This document shows, one piece after another, positions 1 through 7,683 of a stretch of 64,000 nt of DNA. The position numbers and the translations under genes are program-made. How positions within the stretch are numbered: the first letter of the stretch is position 1; each line of letters begins with the position of its first letter. This DNA is from Alkalihalobacillus sp. LMS6 (GTDB taxonomy: Bacteria > Bacillota > Bacilli > Bacillales > Bacillaceae_D): NCBI RefSeq assembly GCF_024362765.1, contig NZ_CP093302.1, forward strand, positions 616,001-680,000. The letters are read 5' to 3'. The notes beneath the pieces were generated by a model. It made no database searches and was not told the origin of the DNA. It saw only the letters and a list, made by a program, of their open reading frames with translations.

Positions 1-1
1 T

Positions 2-226
2 GAGGCTGAATTTTTTGATCAAATCATGACTGGTGGTAGACAGCAAGGTGAGCATCAAGAAGATTTTCCGTATGTTCTTCAAGGCGCACAATCTAAATGG
101 GGAAGTGGATTGAATCCGCTTATTTTCGTAGAAAAAGATGGATATGGTCTTCTTGTCGATCTAGGAGATGAGCAATTTTATTTTAGTGGTTCAGAATCTC
201 TTTTTAATGGAGGTGAAGCACCATGA
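2..226 (+). CDS. C-terminal part of an unknown protein, cut by window start
   Basis: The reading frame is open from the first bases of the window and ends in TGA at 224-226, so this is the 3' end of a gene that starts upstream. About 74 residues are visible. They are acidic and contain a hydrophobic stretch around IFVEKDGYGLLVDLG. I do not recognise a family. Its stop overlaps the start codon of the next gene (ATGA at 223-226), which indicates an operon with translational coupling. Confidence 0.6.
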   Translation, partial: EAEFFDQIMTGGRQQGEHQEDFPYVLQGAQSKWGSGLNPLIFVEKDGYGLLVDLGDEQFYFSGSESLFNGGEAP

Positions 227-981
227 CGCGAAAAAAGAAATGGTCGATCGGTTTAGTGGCAGGCATTGTTGCACTTAGCGCAACGCTTTATTTTATGTTC
301 AACCAGCCGCCAGATTTTGATTCATTTCCTGCTGATGAGGAACTTAGGGAAGCGCTGGCTCAAGAATTAATTGGGGTGCCTGAAGAGGACATTGTGATAC
401 AAGGGAATGAATACATTGCGGATACGAATCGGCTGATTCCTTATTATTATGAAAATCAGTATGGATTTGCAATCTGGGAATGGTCAAATGATGCGTGGGA
501 ACAAGTTGTTGTGACCCTCGATGATGGCCCTGGTATTTGGTTAACAGAAGAAAATGATCCCTATTCCTATCAATTAATTTGGAACGAAAACCCTGACATA
601 GGATTAACCGAGTTAGAAATTTTCACTTTGGAAGATCGAGGGTACTACACGAATAGCATGGATGTATATTTTTATTATCCACAAATTCAAATGCCGCATA
701 CGATTTCACTAGATTTTGATCAACAAAGCTATGGGATGGAGCCGTTTCCTAATGAATGGGCAGCGTTTCATAAACAAGTGCAAGACTTAGACTATAAAAC
801 TGAAAATCAAGCAATTTTGCAATCAGGTCGAACTTATGGAGACGAGCTGTTTTATGCTTGGCGCTTCTATGACGAACATGGCGAAGTCGAATGGGAGATT
901 GGTGATCATCATCATACAAGTTCAGTTACACCACAATTTGAACGAATGCAACATTACGAAGAAGGGCTTGTGAGGGAGTAG
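223..981 (+). CDS. Membrane-anchored extracytoplasmic protein of unknown function
   Basis: This 252-residue protein starts with a positively charged stretch (MTRKKK) followed by one hydrophobic segment at residues 8-26. It then has a long acidic, aromatic-rich domain rich in Trp, Tyr, Asp and Glu. That layout fits a single-pass protein with its C-terminal domain outside the membrane. The ATG overlaps the upstream stop and is preceded by a GGAGGTG ribosome site at 209-215. No family was recognised. The acidic exterior fits an alkaliphile, but that is inference. Confidence 0.75.
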   Translation: MTRKKKWSIGLVAGIVALSATLYFMFNQPPDFDSFPADEELREALAQELIGVPEEDIVIQGNEYIADTNRLIPYYYENQYGFAIWEWSNDAWEQVVVTLDDGPGIWLTEENDPYSYQLIWNENPDIGLTELEIFTLEDRGYYTNSMDVYFYYPQIQMPHTISLDFDQQSYGMEPFPNEWAAFHKQVQDLDYKTENQAILQSGRTYGDELFYAWRFYDEHGEVEWEIGDHHHTSSVTPQFERMQHYEEGLVRE

Positions 982-1012
982 ATAGGTTAAAATAAGAAAG
1001 AGAGTTGGACAT

Positions 1013-1159
1013 ATGACGATCGTTTATTTTGTAGTCGCTATAGTTGTTTTTTTCTTGCTATTGTTTATTGTCGTGGAAAAAGCCGTCCAACGTGGCATTG
1101 ACGCATCACAATTAAAAGAAAAAGTTGATAAACTTGTTGAAAAGAAAGAGGAAGATTGA
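1013..1159 (+). CDS. 48-residue single-pass membrane protein
   Basis: An ATG at 1013 opens a 48-codon frame preceded by AGAGAGTTGGAC, a weak ribosome site. Residues 3-21 are a strongly hydrophobic segment of V, F, L and I. A charged tail rich in Lys and Glu follows (KEKVDKLVEKKEED) and is probably helical. It lies 31 bp after the preceding same-strand gene and is followed at once by a good intrinsic terminator. That placement supports it as the last gene of the operon. Function unknown. Confidence 0.6.
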   Translation: MTIVYFVVAIVVFFLLLFIVVEKAVQRGIDASQLKEKVDKLVEKKEED

Positions 1160-1187
1160 AGAGCGTACGCCATGACGCTCTTTTTTT
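1160..1187 (+). terminator. Intrinsic terminator, probably bidirectional
   Basis: The stem AGAGCGT (1160-1166) pairs with ACGCTCT (1175-1181) around an 8-nt loop and runs into seven T residues. It ends the rightward operon and abuts the end of the leftward gene at 1186. Confidence 0.85.
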
Positions 1188-1467
1188 ATTGGGATCTTTC
1201 GCGCAAAAAAACGAAGAGCTGATATAAGATAAAACATACACTAATAAGTAGAAAGAATGCAGTTAAGAAATTGAATTCTATGGTTTGATAAGGCGTGAAG
1301 TGGGCGTTAAACCAAGCGTTTGGAAAAAAGAATATCGTCGCCTCGCTTGCATAGTGGTTAAGACTCACTGAAGACTGATCAATAATAAAGAAGATCACTT
1401 GACTTACTGCAAGTGAAAGCAGGATAAAGAGCGTTTGAAAAACGGCTTTTCGTTGCTTCATGCTCAT
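1186..1467 (-). CDS. Small membrane protein with two or three predicted membrane segments
   Basis: This 93-residue protein has a basic N-terminus (MSMKQRK), a hydrophobic segment at residues 9-28 and another at about 68-87. A short exposed loop with several aromatic residues lies between them. A ribosome site resembling AGGAGTAGAAG lies upstream of the ATG. It is transcribed towards the shared terminator at 1160-1187. I recognise no catalytic motif and cannot name a family with confidence. Confidence 0.65.
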   Translation of the reverse strand: MSMKQRKAVFQTLFILLSLAVSQVIFFIIDQSSVSLNHYASEATIFFFPNAWFNAHFTPYQTIEFNFLTAFFLLISVCFILYQLFVFLRERSQ

Positions 1468-1554
1468 CTTCTTCTACTCCTTTCTGTTATGAAAAGTGTA
1501 TGAGACCACCTATTTTTTGTAAAGAACATTCAGACAAAATCGATGGTCTTTCTA

Positions 1555-1576
1555 TTTTATTCAATAATGAATAAAA
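1555..1576. promoter_or_regulatory. Perfect 9-bp inverted repeat, possible operator
   Basis: TTTTATTCA (1555-1563) and TGAATAAAA (1568-1576) form a perfect inverted repeat around ATAA. It lies in the divergent intergenic region between the leftward membrane protein and the rightward nucleoside hydrolase. Its size and symmetry fit a dimeric repressor site. There is no nearby T run that would make it a terminator. Confidence 0.45.
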
Positions 1577-1712
1577 CCAACACTGTTCTTTGGTAGAAAA
1601 GAGAAGAAACATGAGTGAAAATCAAAAATGAGGACGATCTTATTTTCACCATCGCCTAGACATGTGCATAGGGTTAATGACTGCACAAAAAGTGGATAGG
1701 TGGGACTTGATT

Positions 1713-2753
1713 TTGAAAAACATACTTCTATTTGTGGATTTGGGGATTGATGACGCGTTTACGCTCATTTATTTATTGAAAAAAAGGAATGTCAATCTTA
1801 TTGGTGTGGTAGCTGGGTACGGAAACATAAGTAGAAACAAATCGTATCGGAATGTGAAGTACATTTTAGAATTAGCTGGCAGGGAAGACATTCCGGTTAT
1901 TAGTGGTTCTACGAAGCCTTTGGACGGGAGTGAACCGGAATTCTATCCGGAGATTCATGGAGAAGAAGGGTTAGGTCCTTTTCGACCGCCAGTTAGTAGC
2001 GATGTCTTTCAAGATGTAAGTAATTTTAGTCTAATGTTTGATCTTATCCAGGAATATGCGAACGATGTAACTATCGTTGCGACTGGACGTTTCACGGCAT
2101 TGGCAATGGCTTGGGAGTTAAATCCAGCAATTATGAGCAACGTTTCTAAAACGGTCATAATGGGCGGTGCGTTTCTCGTACCAGGAAATGTAACGGAGAA
2201 TGCCGAGGCCAATTTTCACGGCGATCCCATTGCAGCAAATGTGTTAGCTGCACGGGTTCCGAACTTAACGATTCTTCCACTTAATGCGACACTTGATAGT
2301 TACATTACTCCAGAACAAATAAATCAACTTGATGAAGCTCAAAAAGATGAAGTCGGGAAACTTTTAAAACCGCTGTTTGAGTATTATTATGTGTTTTATC
2401 AAACGACAAATCCCCAACTACCAGGGACACCCATTCACGATCTCGTTGCGGCGATGGTTGCGCTAGATGTGCCTGTTGTTACAACGTATGAGGAACGCAT
2501 TGTTCGAGTATCTTATCACGATCCCATAACGTACGGCTTAAGTACAGCTGATTTTCGAGCTGTACCTACTCAATGTGGTGAGGATGCATCTTGTAGTCGA
2601 ATCGGAATAGTCCTCGATCGAGATGTTTACGTTAAGGAGCTGCTTTCCGTTTATGCATTGCCGGTTGAAAACAGAGAACACGAGCCAAAGAAAGGCGACA
2701 CTCCGCATCGTGATCAAGAGCAGATGTTCAGAAGAAAACGCTCTTGGATTTAA
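1713..2753 (+). CDS. Inosine-uridine preferring nucleoside hydrolase family protein
   Basis: Nucleoside hydrolases split the N-glycosidic bond of ribonucleosides and bind Ca2+ through an N-terminal Asp-rich motif. Here that motif reads FVDLGIDDAF, so the first Asp of the usual DxDxGxDD is replaced and the rest is kept. Further family-like stretches include GGAFLVPGN and ENAEANFHGDP, which supply the Asn and Glu of the active site. The frame is open back to an ATG at 1662. I prefer TTG at 1713 because AGGTGGG (1698-1704) sits 8 nt upstream and homologous N-termini start just before the Asp motif. The last four bases overlap the convergent sda-like gene. Confidence 0.8.
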   Translation: MKNILLFVDLGIDDAFTLIYLLKKRNVNLIGVVAGYGNISRNKSYRNVKYILELAGREDIPVISGSTKPLDGSEPEFYPEIHGEEGLGPFRPPVSSDVFQDVSNFSLMFDLIQEYANDVTIVATGRFTALAMAWELNPAIMSNVSKTVIMGGAFLVPGNVTENAEANFHGDPIAANVLAARVPNLTILPLNATLDSYITPEQINQLDEAQKDEVGKLLKPLFEYYYVFYQTTNPQLPGTPIHDLVAAMVALDVPVVTTYEERIVRVSYHDPITYGLSTADFRAVPTQCGEDASCSRIGIVLDRDVYVKELLSVYALPVENREHEPKKGDTPHRDQEQMFRRKRSWI

Positions 2754-2938
2754 AAATCGTTCGGTTGGGCTTTTGGAATCATGACAAATGATGTTGAATG
2801 AATATTGGACGTGCGACTTTCCATTCTTGCTAGGAGTTCATTTCGTAAAAGTGAAACGAAATCTTCAGATAATGATTGGGATAGAGCTTGTTCATAAGCT
2901 TCTAATAGGCAAAGATTTGGTAAACGTTGTAACGACAT
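2750..2938 (-). CDS. sda: Sda-like sporulation checkpoint protein (histidine kinase inhibitor)
   Basis: Sda is a small helical-hairpin protein that binds the dimerisation and phosphotransfer domain of sporulation kinase KinA and blocks the phosphorelay during replication stress. This 62-residue product matches the Sda pattern over its first 40 residues: LxxxxLLEAY, a short linker, SEDFVSLLRNEL and a basic residue after it. It keeps the Asp-Phe pair of the second helix. The C-terminal 20 residues are an extension compared with the 46-residue Bacillus subtilis protein. A strong AAGGAG ribosome site lies 7 nt before the ATG. The gene is convergent with the nucleoside hydrolase and overlaps it by 4 bp. 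The assignment rests on remembered similarity, not on a search. Confidence 0.7.
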   Translation of the reverse strand: MSLQRLPNLCLLEAYEQALSQSLSEDFVSLLRNELLARMESRTSNIHSTSFVMIPKAQPNDF

Positions 2939-3077
2939 ATAGGCACTCCTTATCGACTATAATTCCTATAATCTTTTAAATTCTAGAACCATCATACAAA
3001 ACCCTACACAAAATGTCTTTTTTTCTATAAAATTTGTAGAAAAGGAAGAAGTCACGGGTATGTGGAGGGAAGAAAAG

Positions 3078-4172
3078 ATGGCTGAACCGTTAAAAGACAT
3101 GTATAACCAAGAAGTGATTCAAACTCTTGCGGAAAAAATTAAGTCTGTTGATCATCAATTCAACGATACCTTGTTCATTCAAACCATTTTTGCAGGAGAA
3201 TGGAAAGAGCTTGCATTAAAACAACGGATGCGAAAAATAACGCTTGCGCTCGGTCAAACGTTGCCAAACGATTATCTGAGCGCACTTCATATCTTACTGA
3301 CGCTAGGAAATGATGCGCAAAAAGGTTTATTTGTTCTATTTCCTGATTTTGTTGAAGTGTATGGTCAAGACCACTGGGAAGAATCAGTTGCCGCGCTTGC
3401 CTATTTTACAAAAGGTTCCACTAGTGAGTTTGCGGTACGTCCTTTTTTAAAGAAAGATCCTGAGCGGATGATGAGACAAATGCATGATTGGGCACGAGAT
3501 GAGGACGAGCATGTGCGTCGTTTAGCAAGTGAGGGGTGTCGTCCTAGACTGCCGTGGGGGGAAGCGTTATCGGAATTTAAGAAAAACCCAGATCCGGTAC
3601 TTGATCTACTCGAACTATTAAAGCGGGACCCTTCAAAATATGTACGAAAAAGTGTAGCAAATAATTTAAACGATCTTTCAAAAGATCACCCTTATAAGGT
3701 TTTACAGATCGCTAAAGAATGGCAAGGTCACCATGACGATACAGATTGGATCATTCGACATGGTTGTAGAGGTTTGTTAAAACTTGAATTGCCTGAGGCG
3801 TATGCATTATTTGGGTATGTAAATCTTAAAGAAACTCCTCAAGCCATTACTGATGCCAACATAAAGAGTTCGGCTACTTCCATTCGAATGGGAGATTCTG
3901 TTGATTTACACTGGACTGTCAAAGTAGAGGAACCTACTGGTGAGCGAATCCGGTTTGAATATGCGATCGATTTTGTAAAAGCAAATGGGAAAACGTCACG
4001 TAAGAAATTTTTACTAATTGATCGGAAGTTTTTTCAAAAAGAAACCTTGCAACGAATACGGACACATTGCTTTGCAAATCTATCAACCCGCAAGCATTAT
4101 GCTGGTTTACACACTGTCACGTTGCTTGCGAACGGCGTAGAACTGGCAAGTACGGCAATTGAATTATCATAG
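3078..4172 (+). CDS. AlkC-type 3-methyladenine DNA glycosylase with C-terminal Ig-like domain
   Basis: AlkC/AlkD enzymes are HEAT-repeat DNA glycosylases that remove 3-alkyladenine from DNA. The N-terminal MAEPLKDMYN and the helical repeats, for example DPSKYVRKSVANNLNDLSKD at about residues 183-202, fit the AlkC branch. The last 110 residues are beta-rich, with SSATSIRMGDSVDLHWTVKV and alternating hydrophobic residues. That matches the Ig-like domain known in AlkC and absent from AlkD. The frame is open from 3060, but GGAGGG at 3063-3068 points to the ATG at 3078. The gene is monocistronic as far as can be seen. Confidence 0.8.
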   Translation: MAEPLKDMYNQEVIQTLAEKIKSVDHQFNDTLFIQTIFAGEWKELALKQRMRKITLALGQTLPNDYLSALHILLTLGNDAQKGLFVLFPDFVEVYGQDHWEESVAALAYFTKGSTSEFAVRPFLKKDPERMMRQMHDWARDEDEHVRRLASEGCRPRLPWGEALSEFKKNPDPVLDLLELLKRDPSKYVRKSVANNLNDLSKDHPYKVLQIAKEWQGHHDDTDWIIRHGCRGLLKLELPEAYALFGYVNLKETPQAITDANIKSSATSIRMGDSVDLHWTVKVEEPTGERIRFEYAIDFVKANGKTSRKKFLLIDRKFFQKETLQRIRTHCFANLSTRKHYAGLHTVTLLANGVELASTAIELS

Positions 4173-4238
4173 GTCTTAACGTTTTTCCAACAAAATTCTT
4201 TAATAATAGGCGAATACTCCTGTTTTTCTTATTTTCAT

Positions 4239-4257
4239 GAAATTGATTTTCATTTTC
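4239..4257. promoter_or_regulatory. Fur-box-like sequence
   Basis: GAAATTGATTTTCATTTTC matches the 19-bp consensus GATAATGATAATCATTATC at 14 positions, including both TGAT/TCAT cores. It lies just upstream of a TATAGT -10-like hexamer (4271-4276) that would serve the small gene at 4307. The -35 region is poor, so iron control is a suggestion only. Confidence 0.35.
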
Positions 4258-4306
4258 AAGCCGTTTGTACTATAGTGAGAGAATAAGGTAAAAGGAGGGT
4301 ATTCGC

Positions 4307-4444
4307 ATTCATTCTTCAGAGGTGTTGCAGCGGCTTGTTGAGCAGTTCGAAGACAGTCTCCACCGAGCACTTTCAGACGAAGAGCGTGCTTTTTTAGAGA
4401 CTGTTGTGTTGAAAATTGACGATAAGGAGACATTGATTCCTTAA
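4307..4444 (+). CDS. Possible 45-residue acidic protein with ATT start
   Basis: A near-perfect ribosome site AAAGGAGGG (4291-4299) is followed by no ATG, GTG or TTG at proper spacing. An open frame with ATT at 4307 sits 8 nt downstream. The 45-residue product is acidic and helical, with LQRLVEQFEDSL and LSDEERAFLETVV stretches. It is followed by an intrinsic terminator. ATT is a rare initiation codon, known for infC. Alternatives are a downstream GTG at 4322 or a gene that lost its ATG. Function unknown. Confidence 0.4.
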   Translation: MHSSEVLQRLVEQFEDSLHRALSDEERAFLETVVLKIDDKETLIP

Positions 4445-4522
4445 ATTTTTTGCTATTATATGAAAGAATACCTTATATAAATAAAAAATAATTAGACCGT
4501 TTTAACTATAGAGTTGAAGAAG

Positions 4523-4558
4523 CGTACCTCTTTTATGAAAAAAGAGGGCGTTTTTTTT
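4523..4558 (+). terminator. Intrinsic terminator
   Basis: CCTCTTTT and AAAAAGAGG form a stem around a short loop, followed by eight T residues (4551-4558). It separates the small upstream gene from the des regulatory region. Confidence 0.8.
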
Positions 4559-4572
4559 CTGCAATTGGAGTA

Positions 4573-4608
4573 TGACACTTGTCATGGTTTCGCAGTGACA
4601 ATTGTGTC
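4573..4608. promoter_or_regulatory. Tandem palindromes upstream of des, probable DesR operator
   Basis: TGACACTTGTCA (4573-4584) and TGACAATTGTGTC (4596-4608) are two palindromic TGACA/TGTCA units whose centres lie 23 bp apart, about two helical turns. They sit directly upstream of the des promoter. In Bacillus subtilis, phosphorylated DesR binds two adjacent sites at this place to activate des after cold shift. The cognate desK and desR genes follow des here, so this assignment is likely. Confidence 0.75.
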
Positions 4609-4637
4609 TTACACTCTCTTTAACAGTCCGCTACACT
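4609..4637 (+). promoter_or_regulatory. Predicted activator-dependent promoter of des
   Basis: TTACAC (4609-4614), a 17-bp spacer and TACACT (4632-4637) form a sigma-A-like promoter. The poor -35 hexamer is typical of a promoter that needs an activator, here DesR bound immediately upstream. Confidence 0.55.
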
Positions 4638-4669
4638 AAAGATAACGTCACATTTGGGGTGGGGACAAT

Positions 4670-5707
4670 ATGAGTCAAGAAAAGCAACGCGCACTGAAAA
4701 AGAGTGTCGCACCATATGCAAAGTCGAATACAAAAATTGGGGTTCTTCAACTAATAAACACGCTATTGCCGTTCTTTCTAGCATGGTTTTTAGCGTATCA
4801 AAGCATCACTCTTTCAATCTGGTTAAGTTTACTTTTTTCTGTTATTGCGGCTGGATTAGTCGTACGAATTTTTATTATTTTTCACGACTGTACTCACGGT
4901 AGTTTTTTTCAAAATCCAAAATGGAACCGTATAGTTGGGAATATAACCGGCGTGCTTACGCATTTCCCGTTTGAAAAATGGAAGCACAGTCACTCGATTC
5001 ACCACGCAACGAGCGGGAATTTAGATAAACGAGGTACGGGCGATATTTGGGTCATGACCGTTGAGGAATATCGAACAGCAACAAAAATGGATCGACTCAA
5101 ATACCGATTATATCGAAATCCGTTTATTTTGTTCGGTTTAGGGCCACTTTACTTGTTTTTAATTGAAAATCGGATCAATAAAAAAGATGCGAAACGCAAA
5201 GAAAAAGTGAATACCATTCTAACAAATGCGAGTATCGCGCTGATTTACGCAGGTATGATGATGCTCGTTGGATGGGAAGCCTTTTTAATTGTTCAAATTC
5301 CTATTATGTACCTATCTGGTGCGGCAGGGATTTGGTTATTCTATGTACAGCACCAATTTGAAGATTCCTACTTTGAAAACGATAATGAATGGGATTTCGT
5401 GAAAGCTGCGGTTGACGGCAGCTCTTATTATAAACTTCCAAAAGTGATACAATGGATAACAGGGAATATTGGTTATCATCATGTACATCATTTGAGTCCA
5501 AAAGTACCGAATTACAATTTGGAAAAAACCCATGAGAATGTTAAGCCTTTACAGACTGCCACAACGATTACGTTGAAAAAGAGTCTTGAATCAATTCGTT
5601 TTCGATTATATGATGAAAAAAATCAAACGTTTATTAGTTTTAAAGAGATGAAGATTGCGGATCGTCTTCAAGGACCTTCTCGTGTGTCTCATACGAAAAC
5701 AGGATGA
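4670..5707 (+). CDS. des: Membrane fatty acid desaturase
   Basis: Des is an acyl-lipid desaturase that inserts a cis double bond into membrane phospholipid acyl chains to restore fluidity in the cold. All three di-iron histidine boxes are visible: HDCTH at residues 72-76, HSIHH at 108-112 and HHVHH at 270-274. Hydrophobic segments lie at about 25-70 and 185-225. The length of 345 residues is normal for the family. The ATG at 4670 is preceded by a G-rich GGGGTGGGG ribosome site. The gene is headed by DesR-type palindromes and followed by desK and desR, the same order as in Bacillus subtilis. Confidence 0.95.
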   Translation: MSQEKQRALKKSVAPYAKSNTKIGVLQLINTLLPFFLAWFLAYQSITLSIWLSLLFSVIAAGLVVRIFIIFHDCTHGSFFQNPKWNRIVGNITGVLTHFPFEKWKHSHSIHHATSGNLDKRGTGDIWVMTVEEYRTATKMDRLKYRLYRNPFILFGLGPLYLFLIENRINKKDAKRKEKVNTILTNASIALIYAGMMMLVGWEAFLIVQIPIMYLSGAAGIWLFYVQHQFEDSYFENDNEWDFVKAAVDGSSYYKLPKVIQWITGNIGYHHVHHLSPKVPNYNLEKTHENVKPLQTATTITLKKSLESIRFRLYDEKNQTFISFKEMKIADRLQGPSRVSHTKTG

Positions 5708-5716
5708 ATGAGAAAC

Positions 5717-5805
5717 AAAAGCGCTACGGACGGACGCTTCAATCAGTAATGCTTCAGCTCTCCGCTGTTGCACATGCTGAAGAAGTGTCCCCATTGCGCT
5801 TTTTT
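5717..5805 (+). terminator. Three-tier hairpin ending in a T run, between des and desK
   Basis: Three nested stems are visible: AAAAGCGC (5717-5724) with GCGCTTTT (5796-5803), GGACGCTTC (5732-5740) with GAAGTGTCC (5782-5790), and TTCAGC (5753-5758) with GCTGAA (5776-5781). The outer stem closes into TTTTTT. It can act as an intrinsic terminator that ends most des transcripts while allowing some read-through into desKR. Its 89-nt size is unusual for a plain terminator. Confidence 0.7.
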
Positions 5806-5847
5806 GCTATAGACAGATCATGACGTTAACAAAAAGGAGCTAGTCCG

Positions 5848-6981
5848 TTGTATCATTGGTTTCATATATTTCCTAAAAACACAGGGTTAAGTTTATTCGC
5901 TTGGATTGCTTTTTGTATCTTGCCGTTTTACTTTATTATTCGCTCCGCAACGATATATGAAATTATTATTGGTGTGGCGATGATTGTCTTGTTTTTTGCG
6001 ACGTATCGCTTATCTTTTATAAAAAAAGGCTGGACGGTTTATGTAGCATTAAGTATTGAGATGCTTATTAGCATTGGGATGACCATCTATTTTGGCTATG
6101 TGTATTTTGCGTTGTTTATTGCGTTTTTCATTGGAAACGTAAAAAGTCGATCAGGGTTTATTAGTTTGTATGTTGTGCATTTATCGACAACGATTATTGC
6201 GTTTACAGTTGGTTTTTTACTTGAACCGGATGTCTATTCAGCTCAACTCCCATTTAATGTACTAGGCATACTAGGTGTGATTTTGTTACCTTTTACGATC
6301 TATAATCGTATTCGAAGAGAAGAGTTAGAAAGTCAGCTTAGTGACGCTAATGAACGAATCTCTCAGTTAATGGTAGTAGAAGAAAGACAGCGGATTGCGC
6401 GGGATTTACATGATACACTTGGACAAAAACTATCATTAATAGGGATGAAAAGTGATCTTGCTAAAAAGTTATTAAAAGTAAACCCCGATTTAGCAGAACA
6501 AGAACTGGGCGATATTAACCAGACATCAAGAACCGCTTTACGAGAAGTTCGTGATATTGTTTCAAATATGCGTACAGCACGTCTAGAAGAAGAGATGGTT
6601 CAAGTCGAAGTGTTATTAGAATCAAGTGAAATTACGTGCAACATCGAAGGGCGAGAATCGTTTAAACATTTGCCGCTCCTAATAGAAGATGTGTTTTGCA
6701 TGTGCTTAAGAGAATCGGTCACGAATGTTGTCAAACATAGCCAGTCAACGCAATGTACAATCACATTAGAAAATCTTCCGAATGAATGGCGATTGAATGT
6801 AGTAGATGACGGTGTTGGCATGGTCGGAAAAGAACCAACCACACATAATAGTGGATTAATTGGGATGAAAGAACGATTGGAGTTTGTTAACGGTAAACTA
6901 GAGATCCAGTCAAATAAGGGAACACAGTTAACGATCCGTATTCCAAGAATTATCTATCAAAAAGAAGGGGGACAGCTATGA
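5848..6981 (+). CDS. desK: Thermosensor histidine kinase DesK
   Basis: DesK senses membrane thickness and order and switches between kinase and phosphatase activity towards DesR. Five or so hydrophobic segments fill residues 10-150. A coiled linker follows at about 152-180, then the HisKA_3 motif ERQRIARDLHDTLGQ with the phospho-acceptor at His188, the same number as in Bacillus subtilis DesK. The HATPase region shows ESVTNVVKHS (N box) and VVDDGVGM (G1). The start is TTG at 5848 with AAGGAG 8 nt upstream. It overlaps desR by 4 bp (ATGA), so the two are translationally coupled. Confidence 0.93.
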   Translation: MYHWFHIFPKNTGLSLFAWIAFCILPFYFIIRSATIYEIIIGVAMIVLFFATYRLSFIKKGWTVYVALSIEMLISIGMTIYFGYVYFALFIAFFIGNVKSRSGFISLYVVHLSTTIIAFTVGFLLEPDVYSAQLPFNVLGILGVILLPFTIYNRIRREELESQLSDANERISQLMVVEERQRIARDLHDTLGQKLSLIGMKSDLAKKLLKVNPDLAEQELGDINQTSRTALREVRDIVSNMRTARLEEEMVQVEVLLESSEITCNIEGRESFKHLPLLIEDVFCMCLRESVTNVVKHSQSTQCTITLENLPNEWRLNVVDDGVGMVGKEPTTHNSGLIGMKERLEFVNGKLEIQSNKGTQLTIRIPRIIYQKEGGQL

Positions 6982-7577
6982 TTCGCATTGTACTGGCAGA
7001 AGACCAAGGAATGCTGTTAGGGGCACTAGCGTCATTACTAGAGCTAGAAGGAGATATGACGGTTGTCGGTAAAGCCACAACCGGTGTTGAAGCCGTGGCA
7101 CTTGTAAAAGAAAAGAAGCCTGACATTTGTATCATGGATATCGAGATGCCGTTAATGACGGGAATTGAGGCCGCAGAAGCATTAAAAGAAGAAGCCTGTA
7201 AGATTATTATTCTCACAACCTTTGCGCGCACGGGGTATTTTAACTTTGCACGTGCAGCAGGAGTAAGCGGCTACTTATTAAAAGATAGTCCTAGTGACGA
7301 ACTAGCAAGAGCCATTCGAACCATTATGAGCGGGCGCAAGGTGTATGCGCCAGAATTAATGGATATGATGAGTAGCAATGATAATCCGCTAACAGAGCGG
7401 GAAGGTCAAGTCATCCAGCTCATTTCCGAAGGGAAAAGCACAAAAGAAGTCGCCGATCATTTAAAAATAAAAACAGGCACCGTTCGAAATTATGTTTCCG
7501 TTATTTATGAAAAACTTCATGTCACCAACCGAATTGAAGCCATTTCATTGATAGAAGAGAAGGGCTGGTTTAAGTAA
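6978..7577 (+). CDS. desR: Response regulator DesR
   Basis: This NarL/LuxR-type response regulator activates des when phosphorylated by DesK. The receiver domain (residues 1-120) has the acidic pocket E8-D9, the phosphorylation site Asp54 in IMDIEMP, Thr near residue 80 (ILTTFA) and Lys about 102. The C-terminal LuxR helix-turn-helix is clear from LTEREGQVIQLISEGKSTKEVA. The 199 residues and the position after desK fit the Bacillus subtilis gene. Its likely target is the palindromic pair at 4573-4608. Confidence 0.95.
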   Translation: MIRIVLAEDQGMLLGALASLLELEGDMTVVGKATTGVEAVALVKEKKPDICIMDIEMPLMTGIEAAEALKEEACKIIILTTFARTGYFNFARAAGVSGYLLKDSPSDELARAIRTIMSGRKVYAPELMDMMSSNDNPLTEREGQVIQLISEGKSTKEVADHLKIKTGTVRNYVSVIYEKLHVTNRIEAISLIEEKGWFK

Positions 7578-7602
7578 GCTTCCTGTAAAAGGAGGCTTTT
7601 TG
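7576..7602 (+). terminator. Intrinsic terminator after desR
   Basis: AGCTTCCT pairs with AGGAGGCT (one wobble pair) around GTAAA and is followed by five T residues. It ends the des-desK-desR unit. Confidence 0.8.
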
Positions 7603-7683
7603 TCATGCGAGATGATACCATATGAAAGAAACGTATGTGTGGTTAGGGTGCAGAACAATCATTCTTTGTAAGGAGGCATAAAA

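Noticed and set aside
2788-2979. Plus-strand 63-codon frame
   Set aside because: Antisense to the Sda-like gene, which has a ribosome site and family similarity; this frame has neither.
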